Positions 9,801 to 17,647 of a stretch of 64,000 nt of DNA are shown piece by piece. The notes under the pieces are model-generated. The model searched no databases, had not been told where the DNA came from, and saw nothing but the letters and a program-made list of their open reading frames with translations. The translations under genes and the position numbers were made by a program. The stretch comes from Actinomyces bowdenii (GTDB taxonomy: Bacteria > Actinomycetota > Actinomycetes > Actinomycetales > Actinomycetaceae). The first letter of the stretch is position 1, and every line of letters starts with the position of its first letter. The stretch is from assembly GCF_017592395.1 (NCBI RefSeq), contig NZ_JAGFOU010000011.1, positions 1 to 64,000 of the forward strand. The letters are read 5' to 3'.

Positions 9801-12800
9801 CTGAACGAGGACGGCCTGGGCTCATCCCCGCGTGGGCGGGGAATACAAGATGAACGGCCATGAGACCTGCCCGGTGGGCGGCTCATCCCCGCGTGGGCGG
9901 GGAATACCTGTCCACATCCGGTGGGTCCCAGGTGTCGGGGGGCTCATCCCCGCGTGGGCGGGGAATACGCGCCGTAGGGCGCTCCGGTGGCGCCGAGACC
10001 GGGCTCATCCCCGCGTGGGCGGGGAATACTCGATGGTAAGGCGGGTCTCGTTAGAGACGATCGGCTCATCCCCGCGTGGGCGGGGAATACCGGGGGCCAA
10101 GGCCGAGGCGGCGCTGAAGATGGGGCTCATCCCCGCGTGGGCGGGGAATACAAGCGGCGAATGAGCGAGGGGCCGGCGGAGTCCGGCTCATCCCCGCGTG
10201 GGCGGGGAATACGCTGCTACTGGCTATGCTGCTGCTGGCCTGGCCGGCTCATCCCCGCGTGGGCGGGGAATACCTAATGGCTCTTGCGAGTTTGTCGAGG
10301 TCGGGCGGCTCATCCCCGCGTGGGCGGGGAATACATGGAGCACAGTCCCTCGATGCTGAGAAGGTACGGCTCATCCCCGCGTGGGCGGGGAATACGGTGA
10401 TGGAGCCGATCAAATCCCGCAACCCATAGGCTCATCCCCGCGTGGGCGGGGAATACGGCGCCCTTCGAATGAGGGGGCGCCCCAAAGCGGGCTCATCCCC
10501 GCGTGGGCGGGGAATACGTAAGCGCCAGTTCGGGAATTGCACCAATCTGCGGCTCATCCCCGCGTGGGCGGGGAATACGCGATCGAGTGGGTTCTGCCGT
10601 ACGTTGAGGCGGGCTCATCCCCGCGTGGGCGGGGAATACAGTGAACACCGAGGCTGTCCAGGTAGCCGCCCCGGCTCATCCCCGCGTGGGCGGGGAATAC
10701 GGAAGCCCACTGCCGCCGAGCTCAACAAGGGCGGGCTCATCCCCGCGTGGGCGGGGAATACGGACAGCCCGAGGTGATCGCAGAGGATCGCAAGGGCTCA
10801 TCCCCGCGTGGGCGGGGAATACGGGGGCCGAGCCCTATACTAGGGCATATGAGTCGGCTCATCCCCGCGTGGGCGGGGAATACCCCGGCCGCGTCCGAGG
10901 CAGCCCGTCTCGTGGTGGCTCATCCCCGCGTGGGCGGGGAATACAGGGCCCTGATCCGCTCCAGCCCCTCCTCGGCGGGCTCATCCCCGCGTGGGCGGGG
11001 AATACGACGGCGTGAAGGGCGAGGCCACCATCGCTGTCGGCTCATCCCCGCGTGGGCGGGGAATACGCCATACAAGGGCTATCGCTGGCCGCTGTCGGCG
11101 GCTCATCCCCGCGTGGGCGGGGAATACAAGGTCGAGCTGTACTGCAACACGGGGAAGCTGGGCTCATCCCCGCGTGGGCGGGGAATACCCCACCAACCGC
11201 CAGAACCGCGCGGACATCGAGGGCTCATCCCCGCGTGGGCGGGGAATACTGCCCCTGGCGCTGGCCATGGCTCCGAGGTGGAGGCTCATCCCCGCGTGGG
11301 CGGGGAATACAGCGGTGCGTCCTCGGCGCCCGACGGGTCCGGCGGCTCATCCCCGCGTGGGCGGGGAATACTCGACCACCGACTGATCCTCCAACTTCTG
11401 CGCGGGCTCATCCCCGCGTGGGCGGGGAATACACCTCGGGGGCCGCCTCCCGCGTCAGCGGAGCAGGCTCATCCCCGCGTGGGCGGGGAATACCTTGCTT
11501 GGGTTCTGGAGCTTCTGGAGCATAGTCTGGCTCATCCCCGCGTGGGCGGGGAATACGCGGCGTCGATATCGGCAAGCCCATCCTTGAACGGCTCATCCCC
11601 GCGTGGGCGGGGAATACGTGGGCTTCGTCTTCAGCGCGACGAGCGCGATGGGCTCATCCCCGCGTGGGCGGGGAATACAAGCCCGACCCGGTTATGGTCG
11701 GGCGCCGCATGGGCTCATCCCCGCGTGGGCGGGGAATACCCTCCGGGGCGGCCGGGAAGGCCATGCGGGCAGGGCTCATCCCCGCGTGGGCGGGGAATAC
11801 CCTTCACCGGCGCTGTGACGCGCGTTATGGCCAGGCTCATCCCCGCGTGGGCGGGGAATACTAGAAGCAATCGACGACGCTCTGGTCCTCGAGCGGCTCA
11901 TCCCCGCGTGGGCGGGGAATACTGGGACATGTCCGACGGCGACAACCACAAGGCCGGCTCATCCCCGCGTGGGCGGGGAATACCTCACAAGAATGCGCAC
12001 GAATCGGCCGGGGCTCGGCTCATCCCCGCGTGGGCGGGGAATACTAGTCGCGGGCCGGGCCGACAACGGGCTCGGCCGGCTCATCCCCGCGTGGGCGGGG
12101 AATACATCATCGGCCTTCGGCTCATCGGCCTTCGGCTCGGCTCATCCCCGCGTGGGCGGGGAATACTACCCAGTCTCCGCGAAGAATGATCTGTCCGCAG
12201 GCTCATCCCCGCGTGGGCGGGGAATACGACGCTGAGGATGTTAGCGCGCCAGAACTCATCGGCTCATCCCCGCGTGGGCGGGGAATACACCAGTTGTTCT
12301 CGAACCCCAGATTCCCCCGGAGGCTCATCCCCGCGTGGGCGGGGAATACGTTGAGACTTTCGGCGGGCGCCTGACCGAGAACGGCTCATCCCCGCGTGGG
12401 CGGGGAATACGACAAGCAGGGCCGCTTCCTGGGCTCCGGCCTCGGCTCATCCCCGCGTGGGCGGGGAATACGGTCAGGCAGCCACCTTCGTGACCACGAT
12501 GTCCGGCTCATCCCCGCGTGGGCGGGGAATACCGTCACGTGCACTCGCGCCTGGAGCGGGCAGGCGGCTCATCCCCGCGTGGGCGGGGAATACTTCAGCG
12601 TCTGGGGCACGACGAATGACGAGAACGGCTCATCCCCGCGTGGGCGGGGAATACAGAAGAGCCCCGGAGCACGATGCTCCGGGGCTCGGCTCATCCCCGC
12701 GTGGGCGGGGAATACGCCGGCCTGCCCGCGGAGTAGTTGAGGGATTGCGGCTCATCCCCGCGTGGGCGGGGAATACTCAAGACATGGGGCTACGCCTACC

Positions 12801-13020
12801 CTGCTCACAGGCTCATCCCCGCGTGGGCGGGGAATACGATCATCTTCATGATCAACTCCTTTCGGATAGGGGCTCATCCCCGCGTGGGCGGGGAATACTC
12901 GGTGACCGGCACGTTCACCGCGGACGTCGTGGGCTCATCCCCGCGTGGGCGGGGAATACCCGACCAGCGAAGTGACCTACGAGCTCCTGGGGGGCTCATC
13001 CCCGCGTGGGCGGGGAATAC

Positions 13021-13041
13021 ACTTGCTGACCTGCGAGTCTA
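13021..13041 (-). promoter_or_regulatory. CRISPR leader end and candidate array promoter
   Basis: The leader is expected here because it lies between cas2 and the newest spacer. A -10-like TAGACT is on the minus strand at 13041-13036, so transcription would begin about 9 nt before the first repeat at 13020. The hexamer shares bases with the cas2 stop codon (TAG, 13041-13039). No convincing -35 is visible, and the upstream leader must overlap the 3' part of cas2. Confidence 0.5.
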
Positions 13042-13440
13042 CCCGGGATCCGACTCGTTCTGGTACGACTTGGTCGTGGCGGGACGTGGCGCTGCCCACC
13101 GGGGCCGCCGGGAGCGCTGCTGGGCGCGGGCAGTGCTCCAGCCCGTGCGCCGCACCTGCTTCGTCGGCTGGGTCGGCCTGCGGAGCAGTAGCATGCCATC
13201 GCAGTCCACCGGCTCCCACTCGTGGTTATGAGTCCGGTAGGAGAATCCCTGCTCAGTGGCGGCGCTGAAGATCAGCAGTGCCCGGCCGTCCTTGCACAGC
13301 GCCACAGTCCGCTCCCACAACTGATCGCGCACGCGTGCGCTCACCCGCCCGACGAACACGCCGGGGCTGATCTCCAGCAGCCACTTCGTCAGGTCGCCCC
13401 GCAGCCCCGCCGGGCAGGCGCTGAGCACCAAGGTCATCAT
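13039..13440 (-). CDS. cas2: CRISPR-associated endonuclease Cas2, type I-E
   Basis: This 133-residue protein is the Cas2 partner of the Cas1-Cas2 spacer integrase. The core (MMTLVLSACPAGLRGDLTKW, then WLLEISPGVFVGRVS, then a PVDCDGMLLL ending) follows Cas2e. The recognisable domain ends near residue 92. The remaining 40 or so residues are Arg/Pro/Thr-rich and read almost to the first CRISPR repeat, so this tail is probably translated leader DNA. It overlaps cas1 by 4 nt, implying translational coupling, and is the last gene of the cas operon. Confidence 0.93.
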   Translation of the reverse strand: MMTLVLSACPAGLRGDLTKWLLEISPGVFVGRVSARVRDQLWERTVALCKDGRALLIFSAATEQGFSYRTHNHEWEPVDCDGMLLLRRPTQPTKQVRRTGWSTARAQQRSRRPRWAAPRPATTKSYQNESDPG

Positions 13441-14375
13441 TCCGGCTCAGCCTCCGCGTAGTTCACGCCACTGCTCACCGTGCCCAACTCGGACCACAGC
13501 ACCAGGTCGCCCACATCCGGCGCCTCCAGGTCATCGACCTGAAGCAGCTCGCACACATCTCTCACCATCCGGGGCAGGAGTCGCTCGGCCACAACGGCGT
13601 CGCGCACGCGACGACGGGCAGCCGCCTCCGGATCCTCCCCGCCAGCAGCGACGGACTCGAAGGCAGCGGGGATCGCGATCTCGGCCTTGTAGAGATCGGC
13701 GACATCATAGACGAACGCCCGATCCGTCCCCTGGTGGACGAAGCCCAGGGACGGCACGCACCCCAGAGACACCACCACAGCATGCGTCACCCCGTACAGG
13801 CAGGCATTGGCCGAGGTCAACGCCTTGTTGATCGGGTCGCTCGCCTCGAAGTCCTCCACCTGGTAATTGCGCCGGTCCCACTCCACCCCGGTGCGCCGGG
13901 ACAGGTCCCGGTACACCCGCTTCATCCTCGCCCCTTCCCGGCCCCGGAGCTGGGACATCGTCAGCGTACTGACATCCTCGCCCGCGAAGCGCATGCAGTA
14001 CATGGCGCGCGCCACCTCCAGGCGCGAGCGCTGATTGGTCACCAGCCGGGCCTGGGCCATCGCCATGTGAGAGGACTTCGCCAGCGGCCGGCCATGGGCG
14101 TAGTAGCGCACACCCATCTCACCGGTCCACACCGTCGTCACACCGGCATCGCCAAGCAGTCGCATGGCCCCGTGAGTGACCCGGGTGCCCGGCCCCAGCA
14201 GCAGCGCACCAAGCGTTGCTGCTGGGGCGTGCACCACGCCCCGCTGATCGGTGAGGGTCAGCGCGTTGGCGTCGCGGTGCACTGTGCAGTGCTCCGCGTA
14301 CAGGAAGGACAAGCGGTCCTCCACCCTGACCAGCTCCTTGCGCTCCGGAGGCGGAGCGCCCTTCGGCGCGGCCAT
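13437..14375 (-). CDS. cas1: CRISPR-associated integrase Cas1, type I-E
   Basis: This 312-residue protein, close to the usual Cas1e length, is the metal-dependent integrase that inserts new spacers at the leader end. The expected metal ligands are visible: Glu in the LRGREGARMKRVYRDL helix, His in PSLGFVHQG and Asp in FVYDVADLYKAEIA. The N-terminal beta domain with VHRDANALTLTDQRG is typical. It overlaps cas2 by 4 nt and starts 3 nt after the cas6e stop. No feature suggests loss of function. Confidence 0.96.
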   Translation of the reverse strand: MAAPKGAPPPERKELVRVEDRLSFLYAEHCTVHRDANALTLTDQRGVVHAPAATLGALLLGPGTRVTHGAMRLLGDAGVTTVWTGEMGVRYYAHGRPLAKSSHMAMAQARLVTNQRSRLEVARAMYCMRFAGEDVSTLTMSQLRGREGARMKRVYRDLSRRTGVEWDRRNYQVEDFEASDPINKALTSANACLYGVTHAVVVSLGCVPSLGFVHQGTDRAFVYDVADLYKAEIAIPAAFESVAAGGEDPEAAARRRVRDAVVAERLLPRMVRDVCELLQVDDLEAPDVGDLVLWSELGTVSSGVNYAEAEPE

Positions 14376-14378
14376 GGG

Positions 14379-15083
14379 TCACAGCCCTGAGCGCGCCAGG
14401 GTCAGCAGCCCGCAGCCATAGGCCTTGCCGCGTCCGATGCCGTTGATGAGTGCCGAGCGCAGCAAATCCGGGTTGGTCACCCGCAGGACGCCGTCGAACT
14501 GCGCCTGGCGGAGAGTGACGCGGCCGCGCCTGTCATGCCTGGGGTCATAGCGGCCGAAGCGCAGGTCCCTGCGCTCCGTGACAGCCACCCGGTGCACGAC
14601 CACCTCCTCACCGCCGTCGGGGGGAGTCGCGGCATCGGAGAGCACCTCGAAGCCGTTGCGCCCACCCCTGTCCACCAGCCACTGCGTCTGCTGGGCCACC
14701 GTGACATGAGGCAGGACCTTGCCCCTCGGGCCCTGGGCATGGGGCTGGCTGCATACCGGATTGGCCCGCAGCCTGAAGGCCCACTCCTGCCCCGTGCGCA
14801 GCCCATCGAGCATCGGCCGATAATCCGCCACCTGGGCCGGGCGCGTCACCCAGCCCGCGCGCTCCACCAGTTCGGCGGCGTCGGGGACCTCCGGTGAGAC
14901 CACGTAGAGCAGATGGGTGTGGGCGCCTGAGGAATCCACCCGCCACAGCACCCGTCCCTCATCGGCGCGGAGATCCGGCGGGAAGAGCGCCCGCACCGCC
15001 GCGTGCATCGCCTGCGGGTTGAGCAGCAGGTCGCGACCCTGCCGCTTACCCGGATTGATCATGACTCGTGTGAAGGTCGTCAT
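14379..15083 (-). CDS. cas6e: Cas6e (Cse3/CasE) pre-crRNA endoribonuclease
   Basis: This 234-residue protein cuts the repeat RNA at the base of its hairpin and stays bound to the crRNA 3' stem within Cascade. The N-terminus (TTFTRVMINPGKRQGRDLL) and the C-terminal glycine-rich loop (GIGRGKAYGCGLLTLA) are diagnostic of the Cas6e family. Its start overlaps the end of cas5e by 4 nt. It is the enzyme expected to process both the main array and the mini-CRISPR upstream of cse1. Confidence 0.96.
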   Translation of the reverse strand: MTTFTRVMINPGKRQGRDLLLNPQAMHAAVRALFPPDLRADEGRVLWRVDSSGAHTHLLYVVSPEVPDAAELVERAGWVTRPAQVADYRPMLDGLRTGQEWAFRLRANPVCSQPHAQGPRGKVLPHVTVAQQTQWLVDRGGRNGFEVLSDAATPPDGGEEVVVHRVAVTERRDLRFGRYDPRHDRRGRVTLRQAQFDGVLRVTNPDLLRSALINGIGRGKAYGCGLLTLARSGL

Positions 15084-15793
15084 GCGGACACCACCGTGGA
15101 GAAGAACGGGTCCGGCACGGCCGAGCCCTCAGGATTACTGACCTCAACGGGATCCGCGGCGACGACGTCGCGCCACCCGTAATCCCGGCGCGCCGGGTCG
15201 AAGCTCAGGGGCACATCCCGACGGCGGGCATAGGCCGGCTCCTGCTCACCGGGCAGCCGGTCGCGGAAGACCGGCAGGCTCATCTGCTGGGGCACACTGC
15301 GGCGGTAGTCCGGCGAGGCATGCCATGGCTCGGCCCGCAGAGCCTCATCGACGTCGCCCTCGCGCACCCCGATGAGAAGATCCGGGCCCGCCGGGCAGGA
15401 GCGCCGCCCCAGGAACAGGGGGAACCGCGGACGGCGCAGAGCACCCTCCAAGGCCTCCAGCAGAGGCGGCTCCCCACCCACAGCGGCCACGAAGACCGCA
15501 TCGGTGAGGTAGTAGCGGCTCACCAGTGCCAGCGGGGTGGTCTCGCCCTTCTGCCAGGCCGTGGAGGTCTGGAAGTCCTTGAGGACGCGCCCCGGCTGAT
15601 CCACGCGCACTCCGAAGGACAGTCGGGCCAGATCCTCCACGGGATCCGCGCGCCGGCGGCCCTGGGCGGCCGCCAGCAGCCCCAGCACCCCCGACTTGCT
15701 CGGATACGCCTGGGTCCCCCGCACCGTGTAGCGGCTGTCATCGCCCCAGGACTGCAGGGGGCCCCGCAGCAGGAGCAGCAGCGAGCGGCTCAC
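15080..15793 (-). CDS. cas5e: Cas5e (CasD) Cascade subunit
   Basis: This 237-residue protein belongs to the RAMP subunits and caps the crRNA 5' handle in Cascade. The N-terminus LLLLLRGPLQSWGDDSRYTV is the Cas5e signature, followed by PSKSGVLGLLAAAQGR and later FLGRRSCP. It overlaps cas7e and cas6e by 4 nt on either side, consistent with tightly coupled translation. Length is normal for Cas5e and no anomaly is seen. Confidence 0.96.
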   Translation of the reverse strand: MSRSLLLLLRGPLQSWGDDSRYTVRGTQAYPSKSGVLGLLAAAQGRRRADPVEDLARLSFGVRVDQPGRVLKDFQTSTAWQKGETTPLALVSRYYLTDAVFVAAVGGEPPLLEALEGALRRPRFPLFLGRRSCPAGPDLLIGVREGDVDEALRAEPWHASPDYRRSVPQQMSLPVFRDRLPGEQEPAYARRRDVPLSFDPARRDYGWRDVVAADPVEVSNPEGSAVPDPFFSTVVSA

Positions 15794-16926
15794 GCCCCCT
15801 GCTCCTCACTCAGCCTCTGGCGCACCACCGCGGTCACACGGTCGATGAGCTCCGAAAGCCTGACCGACTCGCCCAGTCCCCCCATTTCCTCTCCCAGATC
15901 ACTCAGGGACAGGACGAAGGAGGCCAGGGGCTCCATCTCGTAGACCTCGGCGACCGAGCGGGCCTCCTGGGCCAGGGCCCGGGCCGCTGCGCGCCGCCGG
16001 CTCGTGCCCTCATCCCCGCGCACCGGCCTCTCGAAGGCGTTGACCAGCGAGACCGGCCGGTCCTCGCGCACCGTGACGTACACCAGTTCGGGAAGGGTGT
16101 TGTTGGCGAAGGTGTTGAGCTTGCCCGTGGGCAGGGAGCGGATGAAGCTGCGCAGGAAGCTGCCGGCAGCCGTGACCGCCGCCTGCGCATCATCCCCAAG
16201 ATTCTCCCGCAGGGACAGCACATCGATGGTGGCGAAGCGGTACAGGGTGGAGGACATCATCTGAACCGTCCCGATCATCCCCGCGCCGGTCTCCTCGCCG
16301 CCCCTGTCAACCTCGTCATCCACGGCGGTGAAGTAGTCGAACTCGGGCTCGGACTCGTGCACGCCAATGGCATGGGCGACCTGGACGGCGGCATCCACGT
16401 TGTACTCCGGGGCGTCGGCCACCATCCGGCCGAACATGGCCACATCGATGCTGTGGCCCTGGTCGAGGATCTCCTTGGCCTGCTTCTTGGAGGGGGCCTT
16501 GCCCGCATTGTCCAGGATGAACCGGGCGGCCTGTTCCACCTGCCCAGTGGACAGGAAGAGAAGGTAGCCGGTCTCCGGGGCGCGGGGATCCTCACCCTCG
16601 CGCACCTTGGGCTCCACGGTCTTGATCCCGGCGGCCTTGAAGACCGCCTCGGCGGCCTTCTCCGCCGCCGCGCGGTCATAGCCCCCATCCAGCTCGCACA
16701 CGCGCGTGGCCACCAGGTCCACCACGCGCTTGGAGCGGGTGCCCAGATCCTCCTTGCTGAGGTAGGTCTCGAAGTCCTTGCGGATCGCCCGCTTCCAGGC
16801 CTGGGAGGACACGCGCTGGCGCAGCACCCCGCCGAAGATCGCGGACTTGGGCGCTCCGGTGTCGTCGCGGTTGATATTGCTGGGGGGCAGGGACTGCAGG
16901 GCGTGGATGTCGATGGTCAGGGTCAT
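15790..16926 (-). CDS. cas7e: Cas7e (Cse4/CasC) Cascade backbone subunit
   Basis: This 378-residue protein forms the six-copy helical backbone that grips the crRNA spacer in 6-nt steps. Family landmarks are IDIHALQSLPPSNINRDDTG at the N-terminus, GGVLRQRVSSQAWKRAIR, and a central GAGMIGTVQMMSSTLYRFAT. It begins 34 nt after cse2, with a GAAAGGAT ribosome-binding site (on the minus strand) shortly before its ATG. It overlaps cas5e by 4 nt. Confidence 0.96.
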   Translation of the reverse strand: MTLTIDIHALQSLPPSNINRDDTGAPKSAIFGGVLRQRVSSQAWKRAIRKDFETYLSKEDLGTRSKRVVDLVATRVCELDGGYDRAAAEKAAEAVFKAAGIKTVEPKVREGEDPRAPETGYLLFLSTGQVEQAARFILDNAGKAPSKKQAKEILDQGHSIDVAMFGRMVADAPEYNVDAAVQVAHAIGVHESEPEFDYFTAVDDEVDRGGEETGAGMIGTVQMMSSTLYRFATIDVLSLRENLGDDAQAAVTAAGSFLRSFIRSLPTGKLNTFANNTLPELVYVTVREDRPVSLVNAFERPVRGDEGTSRRRAAARALAQEARSVAEVYEMEPLASFVLSLSDLGEEMGGLGESVRLSELIDRVTAVVRQRLSEEQGA

Positions 16927-16960
16927 GAGGGAATCATCCTTTCGAGGGGTAGGGGAGTTG

Positions 16961-17647
16961 TCAGTTCTTATCGCTCGTGGTGCCGCCGGCAGCCTCCGAG
17001 GACGTCGTGTAATGGCCGGTGGCGAAGTCCCGGCCCCAGCGCAGCAGGACCCGGTTGTGCTCGGGCAGCTCCAGCAGGCGCAGATCCGTGGCCAGGCGCC
17101 CGTAGTCGGCCCCGATGTGCTCGGCCCGCAGCAGCGTCACCAGGCTGCGCAGGTGGTGCAGGCGCGTTGCCGGGCTGCGGCAGACCAGGACGGCGTCGAA
17201 GCGGGGCTTGATGGACTCCGAGGCGCGTCGGGCGTCGAGTTGCCCGACGGCGCGGGCCAGGCTCTGGCCGGGCACGTGCATGGGTGCGGTCTGAGACTGC
17301 ATGTGCAGGGCGAAGAGGCACAGTGCGGCGAAGGCGGCACTCTCATAGGGGCTGGCCCCATCACCCCCCAGCAGGTCCTCATCCAGGCCCGGCAGGACCT
17401 CCTCCAGCGCAGCCTGCCAGACCAAGGGGTCGCTCTCGGGGGCCAGGCCCGCCCGGTGGCGGAGCGTCGCCAGGCGCTGGCGGGCCCGGGCCTGGGCCTG
17501 CTGGGTGCCGTGGCCCAGGTAGGCGTCCTGGAGGCGCGAGGCGGCAGCCGAGACTGCGGACCGGAGCCGCTCGGCCTTGCCCCGGGGGCGCGGTGGGGGA
17601 CCGGTGGGGCTGGCGGTGCTACTGGCGAGGACAGGCGCCTCAGACAT
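16961..17647 (-). CDS. cse2: Cse2 (CasB, Cas11e) Cascade small subunit
   Basis: This 228-residue protein is the dimeric small subunit that holds the R-loop's displaced strand. Small-subunit sequences are poorly conserved; the family is recognised here from position between cse1 and cas7e and from the helical Arg-rich segments (ARQRLATLRHRAGLAPESD; DYGRLATDLRLLEL). About 25 extra residues rich in Pro, Ala and Ser precede the core. It overlaps cse1 by 8 nt. Confidence 0.93.
   Translation of the reverse strand: MSEAPVLASSTASPTGPPPRPRGKAERLRSAVSAAASRLQDAYLGHGTQQAQARARQRLATLRHRAGLAPESDPLVWQAALEEVLPGLDEDLLGGDGASPYESAAFAALCLFALHMQSQTAPMHVPGQSLARAVGQLDARRASESIKPRFDAVLVCRSPATRLHHLRSLVTLLRAEHIGADYGRLATDLRLLELPEHNRVLLRWGRDFATGHYTTSSEAAGGTTSDKN

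Larger units (their letters stand above)
271..13020 (-). CRISPR. Giant type I-E CRISPR array, 193 intact repeats plus degenerate ends
   Basis: Intact 28-bp repeats begin with GGCTCATCCCCGCG and end with GGGCGGGGAATAC on the plus strand. They run from 371 to 13020 with a 61-bp period. Stepping through every unit gives 42 repeats left of the insertion sequence and 151 right of it, with no repeat variant noticed. Spacers are 33 bp except 32 bp at 4297-4328, 4662-4693 and 6491-6522, 34 bp at 2046-2079, 6551-6584 and 9602-9635, and 35 bp at 11494-11528. On the minus strand the repeat reads GTATTCCCCGC-CCAC-GCGGGGATGAGCC, the usual type I-E form with a 6-bp stem and an 8-nt GATGAGCC handle, so transcription is leftward. 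The spacer before the repeat at 12993 is the newest and those near 371 the oldest. One spacer is split by an insertion sequence. Confidence 0.99.

Noticed and set aside
36-13020. Many open frames encoding peptides such as SSPRGRGI, LIPAWAGNT and AHPRVGGEY
   Set aside because: They are the three readings of the CRISPR repeat joined to spacer translations, not genes.
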